Assembly: GCA_937871285.1 (NCBI GenBank)
Contig: CALMQS010000007.1
Coordinates: forward strand, 1 to 56,094
Direction of reading: 5' to 3'
Source of the DNA: an uncultured Sphingobacteriales bacterium
GTDB lineage: Bacteria > Bacteroidota > Bacteroidia > Chitinophagales > Chitinophagaceae
DNA length: 56,094 nucleotides
In this document: in pieces, positions 28,039-35,962 of the stretch
How positions within the stretch are numbered: the first letter of the stretch is position 1
Layout of the letters: every line of letters starts with the position of its first letter
Notes under the pieces: model-generated
The model's database searches: none
Told to the model about the DNA's origin: nothing
The model's input: the letters and a program-made list of their open reading frames with translations, nothing else
Position numbers and translations under genes: made by a program

Positions 28039-28833
28039 ATGAAGAATAAGAAATTTTTTCCGCTTTCATTTTTAGCGATCCTGCTGGTTTCCTGCGCCGG
28101 CACAAAATATACTCAAAAAATGGTGCTGAGTTGGGAAGAAAATTTCAACCAGCTTAATGGTTTCGATACAACCCGGTGGTCGAAAATACCAAGGGGAACC
28201 CCGGACTGGCAAAAGTATATGAGCCCTTTTGATTCCTGCTATGCCATGCGTGACGGTAAATTAATTTTGCGTGGTATCGTTAATAATAGCCTGCCCAACG
28301 ATACTGCCACGTATTTAACAGGCGGTGTATACACAAAAGATAAGGTGGGCTTTGGCTTTGGCCGACTGGAAATATATGCAAAGCTGAATGGAGCACGTGG
28401 TGCGTGGCCGGCTTTCTGGTTGTTATCGCAGGGCATGAAATGGCCGGATGGCGGCGAGATAGATATTATGGAAAGATTGAACTTTGATTCTATCGCTTAT
28501 CAAACGGTACATTCTCATTATACCTATAACCTGGAAATGAAGGAACCGAAGCAGGGAGCAACCGGGGTTATCAATCCCGATGACTTTAATAATTACGCTG
28601 TGGAGCTGCACCCGGACAGCTTAGTTTTTTTCATCAATAATAAAAGAACGTTCGCTTATCCCCGTATTCAAACAGACAAAGAAGGGCAATTTCCTTTTGA
28701 TCAGTATAAGTATTACCTGTTGCTGGATATGCAGTTGGGCGGCGGCTGGGTGGGTAGCGTTGATGCCGCAGATCTGCCTGTTGAAATGGAAATTGACTGG
28801 GTGAGGTTTTATGCTTTTAAGCAAAAGCATTAG
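28039..28833 (+). CDS. Glycoside hydrolase family 16 lipoprotein
   Basis: 264 residues from the ATG at 28039, which starts a lipoprotein signal (MKNKKFFPLSFLAILLVSC). The GH16 catalytic signature GGEIDIMERL contains the nucleophile Glu, assisting Asp and acid/base Glu. Upstream are the family strands GRLEIYAKLNGARGAWPAFWLL and downstream NDFNNYAVELHPDSLVFFINN-type strands (split here: DDFNNYAVEL; VFFINNKRTF). GH16 enzymes cut beta-1,3/1,4-glucans, carrageenan or agarose; the exact substrate is open. Last gene of the Sus-type locus, convergent with the DUF2905 gene 6 nt away. Confidence 0.93.
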   Translation: MKNKKFFPLSFLAILLVSCAGTKYTQKMVLSWEENFNQLNGFDTTRWSKIPRGTPDWQKYMSPFDSCYAMRDGKLILRGIVNNSLPNDTATYLTGGVYTKDKVGFGFGRLEIYAKLNGARGAWPAFWLLSQGMKWPDGGEIDIMERLNFDSIAYQTVHSHYTYNLEMKEPKQGATGVINPDDFNNYAVELHPDSLVFFINNKRTFAYPRIQTDKEGQFPFDQYKYYLLLDMQLGGGWVGSVDAADLPVEMEIDWVRFYAFKQKH

Positions 28834-28839
28834 GTTTTT

Positions 28840-29061
28840 CTACAATTTCCTAAACAGCCACAGGAGTAGCGAGAGCATGACACTAAACAGGATCATGGTA
28901 GTAATGGGGAAATAAAAACGGAAATTTTCTTTTTCAATACGGATGTCTCCCGGCAGGCGGCCGATCCAGTGCAGCCTGTCGTGAAAAAAGTAGATCACCA
29001 TGCCTGCAATGATAACCAGCACTCCTCCTGCAATGATGTATTTGCCCGTTTCAGCGTTCAT
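28840..29061 (-). CDS. DUF2905 family small membrane protein
   Basis: 73 residues with two hydrophobic helices (GKYIIAGGVLVIIAGMVIYF and ITTMILFSVMLSLLLWLF) around the conserved linker WIGRLPGDIRIE, which identifies DUF2905. Found widely in bacteria as a small inner-membrane protein of unknown role. Same strand as, and 64 nt downstream of, the SAM-hydrolase family gene. Confidence 0.9.
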   Translation of the reverse strand: MNAETGKYIIAGGVLVIIAGMVIYFFHDRLHWIGRLPGDIRIEKENFRFYFPITTMILFSVMLSLLLWLFRKL

Positions 29062-29125
29062 TGTATAAAATTAAAAAAAGTGAGTGATGCTGCCTGCAAC
29101 TGAAAAAAGAGAACCATTCCCTGAG

Positions 29126-29944
29126 CTACTCAAAAAATATGCGTATGGTTTGGTAAAACAAACGGTTTTGCAGATGTGCCGATTGTTTTTCGGCATAACC
29201 CTGCAGTCCCAGCAGCCCGGCAGCATTGCCTTTATTAATGGCTATTTCGAGATAGCCTGCGGCGTTAAACAGGGCCAGCTTTTCACCTTCCGGCACATCG
29301 GCATAGGTTTCGCTTATTTTATCAATTACTTCGTCTCTTTTAAAAGCAATGGTAAAGCGCCTGCCCTTTCTTTGTTCTTCAAAAGCTTCGCGGGTAATAT
29401 TGATCACCACGTTTTCAAAATGATCAATAAAAATTATTTGTCCCTCCATCCAGTTTTCGCCCAGCAGCGGGCGCAGCGGGTTTTTTTCCAGTATTTCTAT
29501 ATCCGGAATACCGATGGTATGAATGCTTTGCCCGTTGGCGATGGCTTGGATGCTTTTTCCAAAAACGCGGGTAATGTGCAGCGCGTTTTTGGTTATGGTT
29601 TTATCCAGGGGTAGTCCGATCACCAGTTCGGGCTTACCTTCTGCGATCATCGTGAGCAGCCCGTTATCGGCGCATAAAATGTATTGCCGGTTATGAAAAG
29701 CCAGGAGCAGGTGCTCATGCCTGTTTTCAAAAAGATTTACCAGCACGATATGAAACGTAAAGTCGGGAAAATTTTTAATGGCGTTGCGGCACAGGTAAGC
29801 TGCCCGCGGGTAGTTAAAAGGGGTAAGCTCATGGCTGATGTCTACCAGTGCGCACCCCGGTACGGCTTGCAACAATTGCCCTTTGATGGCTCCCGCCAGG
29901 TAATCCTTTTGTCCGATATCTGATGTAAGTGTTATTAAGGGCAT
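29126..29944 (-). CDS. SAM hydroxide adenosyltransferase family protein (DUF62)
   Basis: 272 residues from the ATG at 29944, where the family N-terminus begins (MPLITLTSDIGQKDYLAGAIKG). The conserved acidic N-terminal motif, the DISHELTPF segment, and LCADNGLLTMI and IDHFENVVINIT in the second domain are the hallmarks of the DUF62 family, which hydrolyses S-adenosylmethionine to adenosine and methionine; fluorinase and chlorinase are relatives. The halogenase-specific loop is not evident, so the hydroxide-using type is more likely. Confidence 0.9.
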   Translation of the reverse strand: MPLITLTSDIGQKDYLAGAIKGQLLQAVPGCALVDISHELTPFNYPRAAYLCRNAIKNFPDFTFHIVLVNLFENRHEHLLLAFHNRQYILCADNGLLTMIAEGKPELVIGLPLDKTITKNALHITRVFGKSIQAIANGQSIHTIGIPDIEILEKNPLRPLLGENWMEGQIIFIDHFENVVINITREAFEEQRKGRRFTIAFKRDEVIDKISETYADVPEGEKLALFNAAGYLEIAINKGNAAGLLGLQGYAEKQSAHLQNRLFYQTIRIFFE

Positions 29945-30085
29945 GTGCGTGATCAACAATGGTACAACTATATTCGTGCAAAAATAAGAGACTGTGCCCG
30001 TAATAAACATTGTTTAACGGAATGAACCTGGCGGATTGGTGTGCAAAAGCTGCCGTAAAGGAAAAAGCATTGATTTTTTTAAAAG

Positions 30086-30116
30086 TTTGGCAGAATGCCT
30101 TTTTCCCTTATTTTTG
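30086..30116 (+). promoter_or_regulatory. Promoter of tRNA-Lys
   Basis: TTTG at 30086-30089, 19-nt spacer, TATTTTTG at 30109-30116: an exact TTTG-N19-TAnnTTTG Bacteroidota promoter. The predicted start falls around 30123, about 40 nt before the mature 5' end of the tRNA. Confidence 0.85.
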
Positions 30117-30161
30117 CACTCCCAAAAAAGAAAGGGGTTTATCCTTGTTGTAAGGATAAAT

Positions 30162-30234
30162 GATTCCGTAGCTCAGCTGGTAGAGCAATACACTTTTAAT
30201 GTATGGGTCCTGGGTTCGAGTCCCAGCGGGATCA
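30162..30234 (+). tRNA. tRNA-Lys(UUU)
   Basis: A 73-nt cloverleaf. Acceptor GATTCCG pairs with CGGGATC (one T-G pair), the D arm is GCTCAGCTGGTAGAGC, and the anticodon stem ATACA/TGTAT closes the loop CTTTTAA, whose central TTT reads Lys codons. The T arm is CTGGG-TTCGAGT-CCCAG and the discriminator base is A. CCA is not encoded. It has its own promoter and terminator, and its 3' end borders a mobilizable-element module, as expected for a tRNA used as an integration site. Confidence 0.97.
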
Positions 30235-30247
30235 CTTAAATTGAAAT

Positions 30248-30279
30248 AGATCACTGAAAATCAGTGGTCTTTTCTTTTT
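30248..30279 (+). terminator. Terminator of tRNA-Lys
   Basis: A 10-bp stem (AGATCACTGA at 30248-30257 with TCAGTGGTCT at 30261-30270, one G-T pair), loop AAA, then TTTCTTTTT. It lies 13 nt beyond the tRNA 3' end. Confidence 0.88.
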
Positions 30280-30298
30280 AGTCGAATTTTTAGTCGAA
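30275..30298. repeat. 12-bp perfect tandem repeat beside the tRNA
   Basis: TTTTTAGTCGAA occurs twice head to tail (30275-30286 and 30287-30298), starting in the terminator T-run. Short direct repeats next to a tRNA 3' end are typical integrase arm- or core-binding sites; that role here is inference, and no integrase gene is visible. The rest of the 30299-30461 gap holds nothing I recognise. Confidence 0.6.
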
Positions 30299-30461
30299 GA
30301 ACTTACATCCATACTCTTACTTCTTCCTTCACTTTACCCCTGATAACATGTCTTTACAAAGGTACCTGAATTTTTACTTATGCTTATGAAATTGTCCTAA
30401 TGGATAAATACGGGTAGTATTATACCCTAAAAAGATGTACCTTACAATAAATTGATTTGTG

Positions 30462-31184
30462 ATGAAAGATACAGTGAAGAAGATACAATCCTTTATAACA
30501 TTCGAGCACCCCATTCATCTGGACTATATTACCCAGCAGTTTTCCAATACCCAGCAAAAATTTCAAAAAGTTGTGCCGGAATGGAGCATCAGCGCCACGC
30601 GGCAGAAACTGATAGCCGATTATTGGTTTATTTATGTGATCAGGCATTTTGCTATCATCTTAGGGTTACCTGCTTTGCTTTTTTATCTTATCCCCGGCAA
30701 TTTCGAACTGCAAAACTTACTGGGCGTTTTTATGGCGGGATTTTTAAGTTTCCCCGTTCTGTACCTGTTTGTTTATCGTCCCAGCTTTGGGGCTGCCTAT
30801 TTGCCACGGTTGGAGACTATCAAAGAAGCCTATGAGCGTAAAGAATTGGAACATCTGGAAAAATGCCGGAGATCACAACTTTCTAATCTTGCTCTTTGCC
30901 TGGTTTTTTATGTTTTTGATAAGGCTTGCAGTATGAATAAACTGCAGCCTAATGATCAGTATGCCGGGATTCTTATCAGGCTCTATGGCGTTGACCAGGG
31001 CAGTCTGAAGAAGAACCTTGAATTGATATTTTCAAATGCTGCCAAAAGAAAGTCCCTTACAGATCGTAAAATAACTGAAATCCGAAATAGGTTTTCAGAA
31101 GCGTATAACTTTTTTGAAGAAATGAATTTCCCCGAAGGTGTTTCTATTTTAAAACAACTTGAATCAAAGCTTACTTCGACTTAG
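30462..31184 (+). CDS. Hypothetical protein with two membrane helices
   Basis: 240 residues from the ATG at 30462; a GTG lies one codon upstream. Two adjacent hydrophobic helices (VIRHFAIILGLPALLFYLI, then LLGVFMAGFLSFPVLYLFVY) are followed by a soluble helical C-terminal half. That half contains LIRLYGVDQGSLKKNLELIF and a Lys/Arg-rich stretch. I recognise no characterised family. As the first gene after the tRNA in the mobile module it may be cargo or an accessory mobility gene. Confidence 0.65.
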   Translation: MKDTVKKIQSFITFEHPIHLDYITQQFSNTQQKFQKVVPEWSISATRQKLIADYWFIYVIRHFAIILGLPALLFYLIPGNFELQNLLGVFMAGFLSFPVLYLFVYRPSFGAAYLPRLETIKEAYERKELEHLEKCRRSQLSNLALCLVFYVFDKACSMNKLQPNDQYAGILIRLYGVDQGSLKKNLELIFSNAAKRKSLTDRKITEIRNRFSEAYNFFEEMNFPEGVSILKQLESKLTST

Positions 31185-31225
31185 CTAAAAAATTTCGGAC
31201 AATGAAAATTTTGTAATTTTAAAAT

Positions 31226-31540
31226 ATGGGAAGAGATGCACAAATACGGGATAAACCTCAATTGCCCAAACGTCTTTTTTGGGACTTTAAGTATGAACAG
31301 ATTGATTGGGTGGCCGGCTATCTTACTGTGATTGCAAGAGTCATCGAACGTGGAAGCAAAGAAGAATGGGAAGAAGTGATTCGCTTTTATGGGCGGGATC
31401 AGGTTGTTCATGCATTAAAATATGAGATAAAGTTCCTGGCAGATTATGCCATTAAGGAAGTGTGTGCCTATTTCTCTATCCCCAAAGAGAATCTGTTATG
31501 TTATACACGCAAACAGTCGAGACCGGGACACTGGATTTGA
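31226..31540 (+). CDS. DUF6922-like protein, probable antitoxin of the AbiEii pair
   Basis: 104 residues starting MGRDAQIRDKPQLPKRLFWD. The conserved LFWDFKYEQIDW start and the ERGSKEEWEEVIRFYGRDQV segment fit the small protein regularly found directly upstream of nucleotidyltransferase toxins in Bacteroidota (DUF6922). Its last 43 nt overlap the start of the toxin gene in another frame, which points to translational coupling. The antitoxin role is inferred from position. Confidence 0.75.
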   Translation: MGRDAQIRDKPQLPKRLFWDFKYEQIDWVAGYLTVIARVIERGSKEEWEEVIRFYGRDQVVHALKYEIKFLADYAIKEVCAYFSIPKENLLCYTRKQSRPGHWI

Positions 31541-32193
31541 TAAAAAAGTTAATGATTGATGAGGTGTTGTCTAAGTTTAACCTTGTTGGAGGCACAGCTC
31601 TTTCCTTAAATATGGGTCACAGAAAATCTGTAGATATTGATCTTTTTACAGACGCGGATTTTGATGCCCTTTACCTGGCCAATCACTTAGCAAAGACTTA
31701 TAACGCTACCATTTCTGGTGTTCTTACCAATGGCGTTTTTGCCTTTATTAACGATGTGAAAGTTGATTTGCTCGCACATCAATATCCAATATTAAATCCA
31801 ATAGAAATTAAAGAAGGCATACGAATGTTATCGCTGGAAGATATCGGGGCGATGAAACTAAATGCTATTCTGTATAACGGAACCCGTTTAAAGGATTTTG
31901 TTGACATATATGCGTTGGTTGAATATCTTCCATTGAATAAAATAACGGGGAATTTTATACGGAAATATCCTGAAGTAACCAGCCAAATGGCTCATAACGC
32001 ACTCCTTTATCACAATGATATAGATATGACAATGAAGATTGACTATATCAGTTGGGAGATTCCCTGGAAGGAAATTGCAGCCAGATTACATGATGCTGTT
32101 ACCAACGATCAAAAAATATTTCGGAAGAAAAATCTTCTTTCGCGCAAAACCATTTCACCCATTCCGAGAAGAAAAGGAGGGAGAAGGATATAA
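31498..32193 (+). CDS. AbiEii/AbiGii-type nucleotidyltransferase toxin
   Basis: 231 residues from the ATG at 31498, within the upstream gene. The nucleotidyltransferase core is FNLVGGTALSLNMGHRKSVD followed by IDLF: GG-[ST] plus the D-x-D metal-binding pair. IGAMKLNAILYNGTRLKDFV follows, with the conserved Lys and D-[FY] motif of the family. AbiEii-type enzymes modify tRNA or other acceptors with nucleotides and act as toxins in type IV toxin-antitoxin or abortive-infection systems. Cargo of the mobile module. The 158-nt gap after it holds no gene I can see. Confidence 0.85.
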   Translation: MLYTQTVETGTLDLIKKLMIDEVLSKFNLVGGTALSLNMGHRKSVDIDLFTDADFDALYLANHLAKTYNATISGVLTNGVFAFINDVKVDLLAHQYPILNPIEIKEGIRMLSLEDIGAMKLNAILYNGTRLKDFVDIYALVEYLPLNKITGNFIRKYPEVTSQMAHNALLYHNDIDMTMKIDYISWEIPWKEIAARLHDAVTNDQKIFRKKNLLSRKTISPIPRRKGGRRI

Positions 32194-32351
32194 CACTGGG
32201 CAGCAAGTGTTTAATTAAATGTTTCCCAACCTTTTATCATTTCTAAATTTCTATTCCTCCCATTTTCCCGGACTATTCTTCTAACCTTAAGTATACTTAG
32301 CTTCTTTCCCCTTGCATAAAGTTCCACTTTGCCTTCCTAAAATATAAGGCA

Positions 32352-32699
32352 ATGAAAGGATATGTGAACAATGCAGCTTCGCCAACCCCAATGTTATTTC
32401 CTTTTGAACCGGAACAATTCTGGTTATTCATGCGGCAGGTAATCCGGGAAGAAATAACAAACGTTGAAAAAATAAAGCCGGTAAACTCCCGCTATGATAC
32501 GCCCGGAATGACCTATAAACCTCTGTTTAAGATTTCAGAAGTCTGTCAGCTCTTCCAGGTCAGTAAGCCTACTATTTATGATTGGATACGTCACGGAAAG
32601 CTAAAACCTTACAAAATTCGTTCACGGGTTTATTTCCTGTGGCAGGATATCCAGCAGCTGTTACACCCGGCTTCCAGCGACAGTAATACTTCAATCTAA
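32352..32699 (+). CDS. Helix-turn-helix (excisionase/MerR-like) DNA-binding protein
   Basis: 115 residues; the ATG at 32352 is used, but MLFPFEPEQFWLF thirteen codons later also resembles the family start. The C-terminal half has the HTH_17 pattern FKISEVCQLFQVSKPTIYDW followed by IRHGKLKPYKIRSRVYFL. Proteins like this precede the primase-like gene in Bacteroidota mobilizable elements and control excision or mobilisation genes. Followed 38 nt later by the primase-like gene. Confidence 0.85.
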   Translation: MKGYVNNAASPTPMLFPFEPEQFWLFMRQVIREEITNVEKIKPVNSRYDTPGMTYKPLFKISEVCQLFQVSKPTIYDWIRHGKLKPYKIRSRVYFLWQDIQQLLHPASSDSNTSI

Positions 32700-32737
32700 A
32701 GAAACTTCTGATTACTTAACAGGGAAATTATTTCGTT

Positions 32738-33679
32738 ATGAACAAACTAACCGTAGCAGAAGCGAGGAAAATAGACATAGTAGATTATCTTTCTTCATTA
32801 GGTCTCCTGGGTACAAAAATACAGGGAGAAGATCATTGGTACTTCTCTCCTTTTCGCGATGAGCGAACTCCTTCTTTTAAAATTAACCGCAGGAGCAATA
32901 TCTGGTATGATCACAGTAGCGGAGACGGAGGAAACATTATTGATTTTGGGATTCTTTATCACCGCATAGATGTACGGGGATTCCTGGAACTATTAGCCAG
33001 GGACTACAGGCGAAACGATTTTTCTTTTCACCCGCAATTTAAAAAGGATGGTAATATTGGGTTAGTTGCGGGTGAAAAAGAAAATTTAGCCGATAGCAAA
33101 ATAGTAGTTACTGCCACCCGGCAGTTATCAGACAAAAGATTGCTTCACTACCTTAATGCAAGATCTATTTCTCCTGAACTTGCCAGTCAATTCTGTCAGG
33201 AAGTTGATTTTGCTCTTTATAAAAAGCAGCACACAGCCATCGGATTCCCTAATGGCAAAGGTGGTTATGAACTTCGCAGCAGTTATTTCAAGGGCAGCTC
33301 ATCGCCAAAAACTTTCCGGTTTGTTGACAACAGCAGTCAGGAATTACAGGTATTTGAAGGCTTTTTTGATTTCCTTTCCTGGTTTTCACATTTTAAAAAT
33401 GATCAGCTCGCCTGCAACTTTTTAGTGCTAAACTCACTTTCTTTTTTTCAAAAAGCAAAGCAAACGATGGAACAACATAGCTCCATAGGACTTTGGTTGA
33501 ATAGAGGAACCGCCGGGCAGGCGTGTACTATGCAGGCGCTTAAAAGTAATTCAGCCTATACAGATAAAAGCAATTTATACAAAGACTTTGACGATCTGAA
33601 TGAATGGCTCGTGCATCAAAATCAACAAAAACAATCAAAATTGAAAACGATAAAACCTACATATTATGGCAGACATTAA
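32738..33679 (+). CDS. CHC2/toprim primase-like protein of a mobilizable element
   Basis: 313 residues. The N-terminal region (about 14-75) follows the DnaG CHC2 zinc-binding fold (IVDYLSSLG, YFSPFRDERTPSFKI, WYDHSSGDGGNIIDF). The zinc-ligand cysteines are missing, so it may be a degenerate finger. The C-terminal half carries a toprim-like motif (ELQVFEGFFDFLSWF) with the conserved Glu. Such proteins are standard in Bacteroides-type mobilizable transposons and plasmids, where they are thought to prime replication of the transferred strand. The last 14 nt overlap the next gene. Confidence 0.85.
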   Translation: MNKLTVAEARKIDIVDYLSSLGLLGTKIQGEDHWYFSPFRDERTPSFKINRRSNIWYDHSSGDGGNIIDFGILYHRIDVRGFLELLARDYRRNDFSFHPQFKKDGNIGLVAGEKENLADSKIVVTATRQLSDKRLLHYLNARSISPELASQFCQEVDFALYKKQHTAIGFPNGKGGYELRSSYFKGSSSPKTFRFVDNSSQELQVFEGFFDFLSWFSHFKNDQLACNFLVLNSLSFFQKAKQTMEQHSSIGLWLNRGTAGQACTMQALKSNSAYTDKSNLYKDFDDLNEWLVHQNQQKQSKLKTIKPTYYGRH

Positions 33680-34034
33680 AAGACGGACGTTGACCCTTAT
33701 CAGTGGTAAGCAGATTAAACTATACGGAAACAGCATGGCTATTGGAAGTAGCCTGGAGGTTGGAGAAGGCGCAGCGCCTAATATTCTTTCTTTCATGGAG
33801 CAAAGCGAGGATGAAAAGCCCGACGGTACAATGTCGGATTTCACTGCTGAAATTAAACCAAAGAAAGCAAAATCTGTTTCCAAACCCGTTGCAACAGTGC
33901 TCAATCCACACCGGTTGACAGTGATGGAGATTTTGGAAATGGCAGATTTTAATATCCAGTTATGGATGCAATTGAAAGATAATATCCGGCGGTATGGTCT
34001 TGATAATCCGAAAATCTTTAACCGGGAAATGTAA
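33666..34034 (+). CDS. Hypothetical protein of the mobilization module
   Basis: 122 residues, overlapping the primase-like gene by 14 nt and so probably translationally coupled. An acidic/Lys-rich N-terminal half (FMEQSEDEKPDGTMSDF; KPKKAKSVSKPV) leads to a conserved-looking C-terminus, HRLTVMEILEMADFNIQLWM and LKDNIRRYGLDNP. I do not recognise a named domain. Position between primase and mob genes suggests a role in element maintenance. Confidence 0.65.
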   Translation: MADIKRRTLTLISGKQIKLYGNSMAIGSSLEVGEGAAPNILSFMEQSEDEKPDGTMSDFTAEIKPKKAKSVSKPVATVLNPHRLTVMEILEMADFNIQLWMQLKDNIRRYGLDNPKIFNREM

Positions 34035-34505
34035 CCGGAGCTGGTGAAAAGAAAAAATAATTACCCTTCAAATTTGCATCATCTGCCAGGATTTCAGGTT
34101 AGGTACCGGCAATTTAAAACTGGTAATTCCAAGCGCAGCTAAATAAACAACAGCCGGCAGGTTACCCGGAACGCAACCGGCAAGGTGTACCAAATGTTAC
34201 ACATTCGCAAATTAACCTGTTTGCCTCCGTAGTTGGCAACAGCAATTTAGAACCGGTTTAAAGCCGCATATCCGTTGGATGAGTGAATAATACCAATAGA
34301 ATTGATAAATCATCTATAACAAACGCTGAATGCACAATAACCGCTTTTCAGGCTGATGAATACAGGGGATGCTTTTTAAAGTTTCAGGTAGCCAGCTATG
34401 TTTTGGTAATACCAAAACGCCGGCTCCTTCATCCCGTTTTGAAGGCGGGATTTGGAGGAAGATTTTTTCATGCTATCGCATTCAAAAATCATGGAGGCAC
34501 AAAAT
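34035..34505. other. Non-coding stretch upstream of mobC, candidate oriT
   Basis: No convincing gene in these 471 nt. The first part has repeated ACCGGCAA-like words (near 34105 and 34177). The last 100 nt hold a perfect 8-bp inverted repeat (GTTTTGGT at 34400-34407, ACCAAAAC at 34411-34418) followed by a second stem-loop (CCTTCA at 34426-34431, TGAAGG at 34440-34445). Hairpins just upstream of mobC and relaxase genes are where transfer origins usually lie. I cannot point to the nic site. Confidence 0.45.
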
Positions 34506-34889
34506 ATGACACAGACAAATGAACAGCCAAAAAATAAAGGCGGACGCCCCGCCAAAAGCATTAAACGTAACCAGGTAGTGACGCTCAAATGTGCCAGCTA
34601 CGAACAGGCAAGGATCAGCGCCAATGCCAAAAAAGCCGGGCTTTCTGTATCAGAATTTCTCCGGGAAATGGGACTGAACGGACAGGTTGTCACCACCGAA
34701 AAAGCGTTGCCCGTAGAAATCTTAGCGCTCACTGGTACGCTCAACCACATGGCAGCAAACCTTAACCAAATCGCTAAAAAGCGAAATAGCGTAATTGAAG
34801 AATTGAATGCCGCTGAACGTGCAGGTCTTGAAATTCTTTCAAGGGAAGTAAAAGAAGTTGCACAGCTTATCAAAACTTATCTGCAATGA
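34506..34889 (+). CDS. mobC: MobC-type relaxosome accessory protein
   Basis: About 127 residues. I choose the ATG at 34506 because it has GGAGG eight bases upstream; ATGs at 34470 and 34491 are in frame. After KNKGGRPAKSIKRNQVVTLK, the ribbon-helix-helix-like part SYEQARISANAKKAGLSVSE with FLREMG and the C-terminal LTGTLNHMAANLNQIAKK match plasmid mobilization protein MobC, which binds oriT and assists the relaxase. It overlaps the relaxase gene by ATGA. Confidence 0.9.
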   Translation: MTQTNEQPKNKGGRPAKSIKRNQVVTLKCASYEQARISANAKKAGLSVSEFLREMGLNGQVVTTEKALPVEILALTGTLNHMAANLNQIAKKRNSVIEELNAAERAGLEILSREVKEVAQLIKTYLQ

Positions 34890-35935
34890 TCGGGAGTATA
34901 TCGCTGGGGGCTTCTTTCTTCCATTGTATCAGCTATTGCCTGGAAGATAAAAGAACATTAACGGAAGAACAGAAAATAAAGAAGTCATTGGAAGATGGTT
35001 TACAGCATAAGGACCGGGCAGAAGTACTGGCTTACAACAAATGCTTTGGCAACAAATACGAGCTGGCTGAACAGTTTAAAGAGGTTGCCCGATTAAGCAG
35101 GCGGGTAGAAAAGCCGGTACTGCATTTATCTTTAAGCCTCCCTCCCGGCGAACAATTAAACCGTAACCAACTGATTGAAGCCGGTCAGGAACTGGCAAAA
35201 GAATTTGGGGTGGACGATAATCAATATCTCATTATCCAGCATAAGGATACTAACAAACAGCATATTCATTTGGTGGCAAACCGGGTAGGTTATCAGGGTA
35301 AAGCAGCCAGCACCAGTAATAATTATTTGAAGATGGACAGGCTTTGCCGCCGGCTGGAAAAAAAGTACAGGCTGCAGCAAGTGCTTAGTGCAAAGCGGTT
35401 TTTGCCGAAGGAGCAAAAATTAACTCCAAGACATGACAGCCGGAAAGAGAAAATGAAAAATGATATACAGCAGTCGTTGAAGAAAGCAAAAAACTATGAT
35501 GATTTTGTAAAAAGAATGCAGGTATTGGGCTACCAAATCATAAAGGGCAGGGGTATCACTTTTATAGACGATAAAAAAGTAAGCGTTAAAGGCAGCGACC
35601 TGGGCTATTCATTGATGACAATAGAAAAACTGTTGCAGCGGAATCAAACGCAGGAATTGAAGCAGGAAAATATTTCTAAAGTTCAGGAACAGGAAATTAA
35701 AAAGCCATCTGCCAATCAACAAATTATTGCCACCAATGCCAGGCTTAGGAGAAGAATTACCGAAAAGCAGCATTCATCCTTCTTCGAGAAATCGCCATTG
35801 GAAGAATTACAAAAAGGCATTGGAGGTATTATATCAGAATTATTAAACCCAGGATATCCTGAAACGGATGAGATCAATCCCGAACTGTTAAAAGAAGCGC
35901 ACAGGAAAAAGAAACGGAAAAAACCAACATGGTAA
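34886..35935 (+). CDS. Relaxase/mobilization nuclease (HUH type)
   Basis: 349 residues. The relaxase cuts oriT with a catalytic Tyr and carries the strand into the recipient. Visible: an N-terminal block with the likely catalytic Tyr (GASFFHCISYCLEDKR), the strand HLSLSLPPGEQLNRNQ, and the HUH metal site in IIQHKDTNKQHIHLVANRV. The C-terminal third is Lys-rich (EAHRKKKRKKPTW). Start ATG overlaps the mobC stop by 4 nt. The length is typical for Bacteroidota MobB/MobA-like relaxases. Confidence 0.9.
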   Translation: MIGSISLGASFFHCISYCLEDKRTLTEEQKIKKSLEDGLQHKDRAEVLAYNKCFGNKYELAEQFKEVARLSRRVEKPVLHLSLSLPPGEQLNRNQLIEAGQELAKEFGVDDNQYLIIQHKDTNKQHIHLVANRVGYQGKAASTSNNYLKMDRLCRRLEKKYRLQQVLSAKRFLPKEQKLTPRHDSRKEKMKNDIQQSLKKAKNYDDFVKRMQVLGYQIIKGRGITFIDDKKVSVKGSDLGYSLMTIEKLLQRNQTQELKQENISKVQEQEIKKPSANQQIIATNARLRRRITEKQHSSFFEKSPLEELQKGIGGIISELLNPGYPETDEINPELLKEAHRKKKRKKPTW

Positions 35936-35962
35936 AGCTTTTACGAATAAAATAAGCAGATC

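Noticed and set aside
29084..29614. Plus-strand 176-codon frame opposite the DUF62 gene
   Set aside because: It lies wholly antisense to the strongly supported SAM-hydrolase family gene and shows no domain features.
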